Assembly: GCF_000224065.1 (NCBI RefSeq)
Contig: NZ_AFWT01000041.1
Location: 1 to 43,640, forward strand
DNA from: Thiorhodococcus drewsii AZ1
GTDB taxonomy: Bacteria > Pseudomonadota > Gammaproteobacteria > Chromatiales > Chromatiaceae
Length of the DNA: 43,640 nt
Direction of reading: 5' to 3'
Shown here: one piece after another, positions 37,550-43,640 of the stretch
Position numbering within the stretch: position 1 is the stretch's first letter
How the letters are laid out: each line of letters starts with the position of its first letter
Made by a program: the position numbers and the translations under genes
Notes under the pieces: generated by a model
Seen by the model: the letters and a program-made list of their open reading frames with translations, nothing else
What the model was told of the DNA's origin: nothing
Database searches by the model: none

Positions 37550-39202
37550 ATGAATCAACTGAAACGTCTCATGCTGCCCGTCGTTGTCTGTTGCTCCATA
37601 CCGGCACAGGCCGAACTCCCGCTTGGACAACGGCTTGCCACGCAAGGCGATCCGAACCGCGGCATCCCGGCATGCGCTTCGTGCCACGGACCGAAGGGTA
37701 ACGGCAACGAGGCCATCGGCGCGGCCCGGCTCGCGGGTCAGAGCACCCTCTATCTGCAACGCCAGATCGAGAACTTTCGCGACGGGCGACGCGACAACCC
37801 CCTGATGGGCCCCTGGGCGAAACAGCTCACCCCGACCGAACGGGTCGCGGTAAGCGACTACTACGCCGCGCTCTCGCCCGTCGGCCAGACGACACCCCAC
37901 CCCGTCCCCAATCCCGCCATCGGAGCCGACCTCGCCCTGTTCGGCGACTGGCCCAACCGTATGCTGCCTGGCTGCGTCCAGTGCCACGGCCCGGGTGGAC
38001 AGGGTGTTGGAGCAACCTTTCCCGCACTGGCCGGTCAGCCATACAGCTATCTGCTCAATCAGTTGACGGCCTGGACACAGGGCACACGCTCGGGCGACCC
38101 GCTCGGCATGATGAAGCACGTTGCCTCTCGGTTGAGCGAGGATGAGATGCGCTCCGTCGCGGCCTATTTCGCCGCGCAACCTGTGGCATCCACCCCAGAG
38201 GGAATCGCCTTGGACGTGCCTGACGGAGCATCGCCCGGCGCAACGCACGAATCATTGCCCGCCCCGAGCCCAACCTCAGCCGGCCTCCAGTCCGAGCGTA
38301 TCCCGAATCAGGACGACATTCCGGCCGGCCGCACACCCGACACCCAGGGCTATTTCAAACCGCCGTCGCGTCACGATCGACCCGAAGGTCCGTTCGGTGA
38401 GATGGTCGCGCTCGGCGAGGCGATCTTCACCCAGACCGACACACACCCGCAATCCGCGCCGCACGTCGGCAATGGGCTAACCTGCCGCAACTGCCACCTG
38501 GACACCGGACGCCTGGCCAGTTCCGCTCCCATGTGGGCGGCCTGGGTCTCCTACCCCGCCTATCGTGCCAAGAGCAACCGCGTCGATACGCTCACCAGCC
38601 GCCTCCAGGGCTGCTTCAGCTATTCGATGAACGCCCAGGATTCGGTCAGCGGCACACCGCCAGACGCCGACTCCAAAACGATCGTCGCCCTGCTCAGCTA
38701 CGTCTACTGGCTCGCGACCGGCGCACCGACCGGCGATCGAAGCATTCCGGGACGCGGCTTCGCGGATATCCAAGAACCCGCCGACGGCTATGACGCCAAA
38801 CGCGGTGAAGCGCTCTATCGGCAGAACTGCGCCATCTGTCATGGAGAACAGGGCGCTGGCGCAAAAAAGGATGACGTCTCGGTCTTCCCGCCGCTCTGGG
38901 GACCCAAATCCTACAACTGGGGCGCCGGGATGCACGCCCTCGACACGGCGGCCGCCTTCATCCGCCACAACATGCCGCTGGGCGGAAGCATCAAGCTAAC
39001 CGATCAGGATGCCTGGGATCTCTCAGCCTTCATCAACAGCCATGAACGTCCGCAGGATCCGCGCTTCACCGGCGATCTGGCCGAAACCGCGCAGCGCTAT
39101 CACGGCGGGCACTACGACCTCTACGGCACGCCGAGCGCGCTCGACGGTCATCAGCTCGGCGAAGGCACCCCAGCTACGACCTCCGGCCCAAGACAGCACT
39201 GA
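37550..39202 (+). CDS. tsdBA: TsdBA fusion: tetraheme thiosulfate dehydrogenase (tetrathionate-forming)
   Basis: A 550-residue exported cytochrome. A signal peptide (MNQLKRLMLPVVVCCSIPAQA, cut after Ala21) precedes four CxxCH haem sites: Cys42 (CASCH), Cys142 (CVQCH), Cys312 (CRNCH) and Cys427 (CAICH). The N-terminal half is a c4-like dihaem unit (TsdB); after a Pro/Ser-rich linker (about 225-280) the C-terminal half is TsdA, with LTCRNCHLDTG, MWAAWVSYPAYRAK and RLQGCFSYSMN, whose Cys355 matches the unusual haem-ligating Cys of TsdA. It joins two thiosulfate into tetrathionate in the periplasm and passes electrons through TsdB. A natural TsdBA fusion is known from Marichromatium purpuratum. 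Confidence 0.92.
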   Translation: MNQLKRLMLPVVVCCSIPAQAELPLGQRLATQGDPNRGIPACASCHGPKGNGNEAIGAARLAGQSTLYLQRQIENFRDGRRDNPLMGPWAKQLTPTERVAVSDYYAALSPVGQTTPHPVPNPAIGADLALFGDWPNRMLPGCVQCHGPGGQGVGATFPALAGQPYSYLLNQLTAWTQGTRSGDPLGMMKHVASRLSEDEMRSVAAYFAAQPVASTPEGIALDVPDGASPGATHESLPAPSPTSAGLQSERIPNQDDIPAGRTPDTQGYFKPPSRHDRPEGPFGEMVALGEAIFTQTDTHPQSAPHVGNGLTCRNCHLDTGRLASSAPMWAAWVSYPAYRAKSNRVDTLTSRLQGCFSYSMNAQDSVSGTPPDADSKTIVALLSYVYWLATGAPTGDRSIPGRGFADIQEPADGYDAKRGEALYRQNCAICHGEQGAGAKKDDVSVFPPLWGPKSYNWGAGMHALDTAAAFIRHNMPLGGSIKLTDQDAWDLSAFINSHERPQDPRFTGDLAETAQRYHGGHYDLYGTPSALDGHQLGEGTPATTSGPRQH

Positions 39203-39208
39203 CGGAGA

Positions 39209-39236
39209 CGATGCGGACGCCTCGGTGTCCGCATCG
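39209..39236. terminator. Hairpin between the convergent tsdBA and thioredoxin-like genes
   Basis: Perfect 10-bp arms cgatgcggac (39209-39218) and gtccgcatcg (39227-39236) with an 8-base loop fill the 38-bp gap between two convergent stop codons. There is no T-run on either side, so it may be a weak two-way terminator or an mRNA 3'-end stabiliser. Confidence 0.6.
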
Positions 39237-39240
39237 CACA

Positions 39241-39777
39241 TCAGCTGCTGCGACCGAACAGCCAGAGCCGCAAACGCAGCCCCCAGGAGCTGCTCAGCCC
39301 CATGGTCGTGTCGGCGATTTTGCCATCGGCATTGACGATGAAGGTCGCCGGTACGCCAGAGACACCCCAGCGGACACCGATCTCGCCCTCGGGATCGGTG
39401 ATGGTCGGAAAGGCGATATCGGCCTTGTTCATGTACTGCTGCACCTCCATCCAATCGCCCGACTGGAGTGCAACGCTAATGACCCGATGATCTTTGGCGA
39501 CAGCATCGATGGCCCCGTCCATCGCCCGACACACCGGACACCAGGTCCCCCAGAAATGCACCAGCACTGGCTCGCCGCGCAGATCGCGCAGATCGAAGCG
39601 GCTGCCATCGAGCGCGAGCCCCACCAGTTGCGGCGCCTCGCCAGTCGCCAACGGCCTGGACTTCCACCATTGAACGGCCGAAAAGACCACCACCAGAATC
39701 AGAATGTTGATGGCCCAACCGCGCAGACGACGCCCTCGCACAGAACCGGATTTCGAGCGATTTTGATCCTTACCCAT
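39241..39777 (-). CDS. TlpA/DsbE-like membrane-anchored thioredoxin
   Basis: A 178-residue protein with a basic N-terminus, one membrane anchor (WAINILILVVVFSAVQWW, about residues 21-38) and a periplasmic thioredoxin domain with active site Cys80-Pro-Val-Cys83 in VHFWGTWCPVC and the cis-proline loop GVSGVPATFIV. The WCPVC variant and short length resemble ScsD/TlpA-type protein-disulfide oxidoreductases. It could serve cytochrome c or other exported-protein maturation; its position next to a tetraheme cytochrome is suggestive only. Confidence 0.9.
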   Translation of the reverse strand: MGKDQNRSKSGSVRGRRLRGWAINILILVVVFSAVQWWKSRPLATGEAPQLVGLALDGSRFDLRDLRGEPVLVHFWGTWCPVCRAMDGAIDAVAKDHRVISVALQSGDWMEVQQYMNKADIAFPTITDPEGEIGVRWGVSGVPATFIVNADGKIADTTMGLSSSWGLRLRLWLFGRSS

Positions 39778-39960
39778 CGATGACTACCCTTCGAGAGTGA
39801 AACAGCACACACCAGGACCGGAGATCCGTAGCCTGGGTGAAACACAGTGCAACCCAGAAAGCGACAGACCGGCCCGCGAGGTCGAACGCAACCGAACTCC
39901 AGCGGTCCGGGTGTGTCGAAATCGCCCATCAGACCATCCGCCCGCCCCCAGGATCCCGAC

Positions 39961-40566
39961 ATGCAAGCACGAGAAAAGCCCTACGCCCCTTCCTGCGACG
40001 AAAACAAGGCGCCCATCCTCGACGTCATCCGCCCCCTGTTCGAGACGGCACGCCATCTGCTCGAAATCGGCAGCGGCACCGGCCAGCACGCGGTTTGCTT
40101 CGCCGCAGCCATGCCGCATCTGACCTGGCAGACCAGCGAGGTCACCGAGAACCTGCCCGGCATTCATGCCTGGCTCGACGAGGCGAATCTGCCCAATCTG
40201 ATCGCACCCATCGCGCTCGACGTCACCCGGAACTGGCCGGACGGCCCCTTCGATGCCGTCTTCAGCGCCAACACCTCGCACATCATGCCGATCGAGGCGG
40301 TCGAGGCCATGTTTCAAGGCGTAGGCCGCGTACTGACGCCCGGCGGCCCATTCGCGCTCTACGGTCCATTCAATCGCAACGGCACCTTCACCAGCGACAG
40401 CAACCGCCGCTTCGATGGCTGGCTGAAGACCCAGAACCCGCGAATGGGCGTACGCGACCTGGCGGATCTCCAGACCATGGCACGGAACGCGGGATTGAGC
40501 CTCGTCGCCGAGCACCCCATGCCGGCCAACAACCTCACCCTGATCTGGCAGCGCGACCCGGTGTAG
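39961..40566 (+). CDS. DUF938 class I SAM-dependent methyltransferase
   Basis: A 201-residue protein of the DUF938 family. It begins with KPYAPSCDENKAPILDVI and has the SAM-binding motif I LLEIGSGTGQHAVCFA, then FDAVFSANTSHIMP and GGPFALYGPFNRNGTFTSDS. Substrate unknown. The start at 39961 follows an agga Shine-Dalgarno; the frame is open upstream (to 39847) but those residues do not fit the family. Convergent with the cupin gene. Confidence 0.87.
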   Translation: MQAREKPYAPSCDENKAPILDVIRPLFETARHLLEIGSGTGQHAVCFAAAMPHLTWQTSEVTENLPGIHAWLDEANLPNLIAPIALDVTRNWPDGPFDAVFSANTSHIMPIEAVEAMFQGVGRVLTPGGPFALYGPFNRNGTFTSDSNRRFDGWLKTQNPRMGVRDLADLQTMARNAGLSLVAEHPMPANNLTLIWQRDPV

Positions 40567-40568
40567 GT

Positions 40569-40621
40569 GCGAATTCATTCGCATCTCAGACACGCGCAGC
40601 TTGCAGTGCGAATGAATGCGC
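40569..40621. repeat. Large inverted repeat between DUF938 and cupin genes
   Basis: Arm gcgaattcattcgca (40569-40583) and arm tgcgaatgaatgcgc (40607-40621) match 13 of 15 positions as inverted repeats with a 23-base spacer. The first arm is itself nearly palindromic (tgcgaa-ttca-ttcgca). It lies between two convergent stops, so a bidirectional terminator or a dispersed REP-like unit is plausible. Confidence 0.6.
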
Positions 40622-40634
40622 AACTCACGGACGA

Positions 40635-40991
40635 TCAGGCCCCAGGTGTATCGACCGGTGCCGCGCCCCCATCCGGATGCAGATGCACCGCCAGCCAGAG
40701 ACAGGGCGGCTCACCCGAGGTTTCGAGCACCCGGTGCGGCGTATGGGCCGGAATGAAGCGATAATCGCCGGCCTGGAGCCTCACCGTCTCGCCGTCGATC
40801 CAGAGACGCGCCTCACCCTGCAGCAGACAGACCCACTCGTCCTGCGGCTGATCGTAGAGCTCGCCGCCGGGATCCTCGCTGCTGAGGATGCGCTCGATCT
40901 GCAGCCGGCCATGGCGCAGTAGATCCTCGAAAACCTCGCCTTCCGCAGGAAAATCCAGGCCGGTGAACAGGTTGCCGAACGAATGGTGCAT
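40635..40991 (-). CDS. Cupin-domain protein
   Basis: A 118-residue single-domain cupin. The barrel motifs are DEWVCLLQGEARLWIDGE (motif 1, with the usual metal His not evident) and AGDYRFIPAHTPHRVLETS (motif 2, His present). Enzymatic role unknown; small cupins of this kind are sugar-isomerase-like or ligand-sensing proteins. The start MHHSFGNLFTGLDF at 40991 was chosen because upstream residues in the longer frame do not fit. It is divergent from the small gene at 41087. Confidence 0.82.
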   Translation of the reverse strand: MHHSFGNLFTGLDFPAEGEVFEDLLRHGRLQIERILSSEDPGGELYDQPQDEWVCLLQGEARLWIDGETVRLQAGDYRFIPAHTPHRVLETSGEPPCLWLAVHLHPDGGAAPVDTPGA

Positions 40992-41086
40992 GCGAAAACC
41001 CTGGTTTGAAAAGAGTCTTGCAATCGGCGAGAAAAATACTACCATTTTAGTCAGGAATTTCAGAATGCCCCGGAGAGGATCGAACA

Positions 41087-41338
41087 ATGTACATAGACCC
41101 CAGCGACTGGCCTGCCCCGATCGGCCCACAAGGCACTGCCCAAGCATCCAGCCCAGAGTCCTTGCGTGTCGAGATCACGCTCGATCTGGTCCAGCAACTG
41201 ATCGAAGAAGGACGCATCGGCGCGGCCGATCTGCATTGTCTGGACGCCGGCAGCAAGCAGAGACTGCAACGCGCCTGCCTCGACAACTGCGCCCGCGACC
41301 TGAGCTACCGCGCCCAGTTCGAGCACGCGCTTGTCTAG
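41087..41338 (+). CDS. Small protein of unknown function (83 residues)
   Basis: No family recognised. MYIDPSDWPAPIGPQ is followed by EITLDLVQQLIEEGRIGAADLH and Cys-containing CLDAGSKQRLQRACLDNCARD. It is predicted helical and cytoplasmic, with no signal or membrane segment. A ggagagga Shine-Dalgarno stands 7-15 bases before the ATG, and a strong hairpin starts 6 bases after the stop, both arguing for a real gene. Three Cys residues (CLDAG...ACLDNC) could bind a metal, but this is inference. Confidence 0.6.
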   Translation: MYIDPSDWPAPIGPQGTAQASSPESLRVEITLDLVQQLIEEGRIGAADLHCLDAGSKQRLQRACLDNCARDLSYRAQFEHALV

Positions 41339-41343
41339 GCGCA

Positions 41344-41391
41344 ACTTCAGCCGCATCGGCCGCGGTCGAATCCGCGACATGCGGCTGAAGT
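41344..41391 (+). terminator. Long stem-loop just after the small gene
   Basis: Perfect 13-bp arms acttcagccgcat (41344-41356) and atgcggctgaagt (41379-41391), with an inner stem cgcgg/ccgcg (41361-41365 and 41372-41376). There is no T-run. It lies 6 bases after the stop codon, so it is a terminator, an RNA stabiliser or a REP-type mobile unit. Confidence 0.6.
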
Positions 41392-41759
41392 CCCATTGAA
41401 TTGAAACGAAGCCTCCAGTCCTGAGCTCGACAAAAGGCCGCTCGAAGCCCTCTATCCAATCTCATCGACGTCCCTTCTCCGCTACGACCAACACGACCGC
41501 TCGAAGCGGCGCCCCCCCCGAATTCGGACCCGGAGAAATAGGGTCAGCTTGGTTCGTCAAGCTGACTGGATTTCACTCTCGGCGTCGGCACTCTAGAGTC
41601 CAGCCTTTCATCCTCGCCGAAGGCATCGTGAGGCGATAAGGCTCCTCGTTCCTGACCTCCAGCCAGCCATCCGCACGGCCATGCCCTCGGTCGTGGAGCA
41701 GCAGACAGACGGCTCTACCCACCGACCCGTCTTCCAACCACCACAGGCAGTGATTTCAC
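41392..41759. other. Intergenic region before truncated gloA
   Basis: No gene is recognised. It contains a run of eight C (41512-41519) and a perfect 9-bp hairpin gtcagcttg-gttcgt-caagctgac at 41543-41566. The next gene, gloA, is truncated, so this region probably once carried its promoter. Confidence 0.45.
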
Positions 41760-41918
41760 ATGAGACGCCTACGCACCATGCTGCGCGTCGGCAACCTGCA
41801 GCATTCGATCGATGTCTACACCCAGGTGCTCGGCATAAATCTCCTGCGCCAGAAAGACTATCCGGACGGCGAGTTCACCATAGCCTTTCTCGGCTACGGC
41901 GAAGAGTCGCCCGACTAA
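41760..41918 (+). pseudogene. gloA: gloA (lactoylglutathione lyase), 5' fragment only
   Basis: Fifty-two codons encode MRRLRTMLRVGNLQHSIDVY and continue to IAFLGYGEESPD, matching the first third of glyoxalase I (about 130-180 residues), then hit a TAA at 41916. E. coli GloA begins MRLLHTMLRVG; its metal-binding His5 is Arg here. The rest of the gene is missing: composition drops to AT-rich DNA exactly where homology ends. The fragment cannot be active. It marks the left edge of an insertion or deletion junction. Confidence 0.8.
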
Positions 41919-42190
41919 TTGATGCGTTTTTTATGTTGTTTTTCGAGCACCCTTCCAACATGAATCAGGCTCGTCAATTTGATTACCGGCCTAATGATTA
42001 ACTGCGCACTTCCCGCTATAAAAAGCCAAGTACCACTCTCAACAAGCGAATTGCTCAAAAAGAAAAAACTACCAATCAAAAACCAGACAGCTATCAAAAA
42101 ATCATTAAATGCACCTAAAGCCTCATAGCGACGCTGAATCACTATATGTTCATTCCCAATATCTATATCAAGTTCAGCACTGCGATTCAC
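41915..42190 (-). CDS. YrhK-like small membrane protein
   Basis: A 91-residue protein. The YrhK-domain pattern QRRYEALGAFNDFLIAVWF is followed by two membrane helices (FLIAVWFLIGSFFFLS and GTWLFIAGSAQLIIRPVIKL). Function unknown. The GTG at 42190 is preferred: aaggag lies 5 bases before it, whereas the upstream GTG (42196) abuts the Shine-Dalgarno. Its stop overlaps the gloA fragment's stop, so its last codons lie at the junction and the C-terminus may be altered. AT-rich and unlike the flanking genome, it appears acquired. Confidence 0.7.
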   Translation of the reverse strand: MNRSAELDIDIGNEHIVIQRRYEALGAFNDFLIAVWFLIGSFFFLSNSLVESGTWLFIAGSAQLIIRPVIKLTSLIHVGRVLEKQHKKRIN

Positions 42191-42318
42191 GAGCACTCCT
42201 TAGATCGAGCTGTTATCAAATGACACGCAAGAGGCTTAAGACTGAAAAGCCAATTACTACATAACACTGCAAACAACCGGCAAAATGGAGCGCAGCGAAA
42301 TTTGCATCAGAGTCAAAT

Positions 42319-43071
42319 TTATTTATTATAATTGACTTTCTCTTTCTTGACAAAACCAGTGATTACTTCGACCAGCTCCTGCTTTATCTGCAACCCTGGT
42401 TGATTATAAGTTTCGAAATTATTTATCCGATTCAAACCAGCTTCTTTGAAGATATGGTTCATTCCCCTGATAATCTTGATTTCCGCTTTCGGATTAGCTT
42501 CAGAAAGTATCTTGGCATCTTCTTCGCTTACCTGAAGATCAGTAGTCCCTTGGATAATTAATACAGGAACTCTTATCTTGGCCACCTCTTTGGCTGGGTC
42601 ATATTTAAACCAAGAGATCAAGTATGGCTGAACACTGGGCCTGAACAAAGAAAACAATAGCGGATCAACATCATCAACGACTTCCCCTTGCCTGAGCTTA
42701 TCAATAATTGGCAATGCGATATCCAATATCTCAGGTGGCTGGGACTTGAGCTGCTCCATCAAGACTTTATCTACCGAACGCCCAGGACCTGCAATTGAAA
42801 TGAATTTATCAATGCCACCCTCTTGAGCTGCAACCATCCCAATCAATGACCCTTCGCTGTGCCCGATTATTATCACCTCATCAAACCTGCCATCATTATT
42901 AAGTAATTCAACCCAAGCTTTCGCATCTGAAATGCAATGCTCGAATCGTAATTCCTCTTCCTTTTTACCGGCTTCCTGACTTCTCCCGATTCCTCTTTTG
43001 TCATACCTCAATGTTGCAATGCCGTCTCTTGATAAAGCCTCTGCCAGCATTCTCAAAGAATTATTGATCAT
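42319..43071 (-). pseudogene. Alpha/beta hydrolase, N-terminally truncated by IS insertion
   Basis: The remaining 250 residues contain RYDKRGIGRS, the nucleophile elbow GHSEGSLIG (Ser72), the acid Asp178 in IIQGTTDLQ and His206 in GMNHIF, so the catalytic triad is intact. The fold's first strands and oxyanion-hole segment, which should precede NNSLRMLAEAL, are missing, because the frame meets IS sequence at about 43,076 with an in-frame stop just upstream. It resembles larger secreted hydrolases (about 330+ residues). An ATG at 43071 exists but lacks a good Shine-Dalgarno. AT-rich like its YrhK neighbour. Confidence 0.75.
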
Positions 43072-43640
43072 TACATGTCAAGTCCCCTAAGATTATATAC
43101 GCGCTTTTTGAATAGTTCGGGGCGCTTCTCAGCCCAATCCTTGAGGGCTTGAATCGGGGCGATGTGCCCGAGTGCTTTTTGCGGAATGTGCTGGTTGTAG
43201 ACCTGGACGTAGCGGGTGATGGTCTGCTCCAGACTCTGGGACGAATCGAAGCGTGTCGTGGCCAGCACCTCGGCGATGCGCCCATTGAAACGCTCGACCA
43301 TGCCATTGGTCTGTGGGGTTCTGGGTTTGGTCAGGCGATGCTCGATGAAGTGCTGGGCGCAGACCTGATCGAAGCGATGCTGTCCCGTTGGCGAGCGCTC
43401 GCCCGTGGCGCAGAAACGGTCGGTGAACTCCTTGCCGTTGTCGGTGAGGATCTTGGTGAGGGTGAATGGCGCCTTGGCGATCAGGCGCTCGAGAAAGCCA
43501 CTGGCCGAGGCCGCCGACTTGTCATCAAGGATCTCGACATAGACCCAGCGGGTGACACGGTCGATCGCCGCGAAGAGGTATTTTCGGCGGTCTTCATCGG
43601 GCATCTGGGGCAGGTACTTGACGTCGACATGGACGAAGCC
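43071..43640 (-). CDS. IS481-type transposase, partial (N-terminus beyond right edge)
   Basis: The frame is open to the right edge and reads GFVHVDVKYLPQMPDEDRRK. This is the integrase-core (rve) domain. The DDE triad is visible: Asp in HVDVKYLP, Asp in TDNGKEF, and Glu in QTNGMVERFNGRI. C-terminal VYNQHIPQKALGHIAPIQAL is typical of IS481 members. The helix-turn-helix part lies outside the window. Its last codons (Met-stop) seem to be formed partly by flanking DNA past the inverted repeat. Confidence 0.88.
   Translation of the reverse strand, partial: GFVHVDVKYLPQMPDEDRRKYLFAAIDRVTRWVYVEILDDKSAASASGFLERLIAKAPFTLTKILTDNGKEFTDRFCATGERSPTGQHRFDQVCAQHFIEHRLTKPRTPQTNGMVERFNGRIAEVLATTRFDSSQSLEQTITRYVQVYNQHIPQKALGHIAPIQALKDWAEKRPELFKKRVYNLRGLDM
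43076..43640 (-). mobile_element. IS481-family insertion sequence, one end only
   Basis: Candidate terminal repeat tgtcaagtcccct begins at 43076, where GC content jumps back up and hydrolase homology stops. The element contains the transposase above and continues past the right edge. The family assignment is from the transposase; the exact end is inferred. Confidence 0.65.

Noticed and set aside
41512-41519. Eight-C homopolymer as a phase-variation switch
   Set aside because: It lies in non-coding DNA with no intact downstream gene for it to switch.
42191-42318. Integron attC-like site between the YrhK-like and hydrolase genes
   Set aside because: The segment has a folded look (gcaaaatggagcgcagcgaaatttgc-like arms split over 42280-42305, and a gttatg word on the minus strand), but no matching pair of RYYYAAC and GTTRRRY core sites could be found in the correct order.

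Overview
The window is GC-rich chromosomal DNA of a gammaproteobacterium. A purple sulfur bacterium of the Chromatiaceae (Marichromatium / Allochromatium / Thiocystis type) is the best guess. The main reasons are a bidirectional HoxEFUYH hydrogenase operon with its own maturation protease and a fused tetraheme TsdB-TsdA thiosulfate dehydrogenase. The cell-envelope, nucleotide and riboflavin genes have standard gammaproteobacterial order. No photosynthesis gene lies in the window, so the phototrophic label is inference.

Layout from left to right. (1) ybgC-tolQ-tolR-tolA on the minus strand, with tolA running off the left edge, then an isoprenylcysteine-methyltransferase-like membrane protein on the plus strand. 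(2) purL, then rnr-rlmB, all on minus. (3) tRNA-Leu(CAG) with a near-consensus promoter and a perfect-palindrome terminator, then pssA. (4) hoxE-F-U-Y-(small unknown ORF)-hoxH-hoxW on plus: diaphorase, [NiFe] hydrogenase and HoxH C-terminal protease. (5) A PIG-L deacetylase and a membrane-anchored SGNH protein on minus. (6) The operon nrdR-ribD-ribE-ribBX-ribH-nusB-thiL on minus, then glyA and a PsiE-like protein further upstream. (7) gnd-pgl-zwf, an oxidative pentose phosphate operon on minus. (8) On plus, a double-DUF1538 membrane protein translationally coupled to two divergent PII-like proteins, then a PilZ protein. (9) A Cache-domain chemoreceptor (minus), a CrtO-like acyltransferase and the tsdBA fusion (plus), a TlpA/DsbE-like thioredoxin (minus), a DUF938 methyltransferase (plus), a cupin (minus) and an unknown small protein (plus).

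From about 41,917 to the right edge the sequence changes. The 5' end of gloA (52 codons) is cut off and joined to clearly AT-richer DNA holding a YrhK-like gene and an alpha/beta hydrolase. The hydrolase has itself lost its N-terminus to an IS481-type element that leaves the window on the right. This is an accessory junction with at least two successive rearrangements.

The strongest leads for undescribed biology are the small conserved-looking protein between hoxY and hoxH and the DUF1538-PII-PII operon, which looks like a membrane transporter with two dedicated PII-type regulators. The RibBX protein, whose GTP-cyclohydrolase half has lost its zinc and catalytic motifs, and several strong hairpin repeats between genes are also worth a look. 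Starts were moved inward from the longest reading frame wherever a ribosome-binding site or family alignment justified it.
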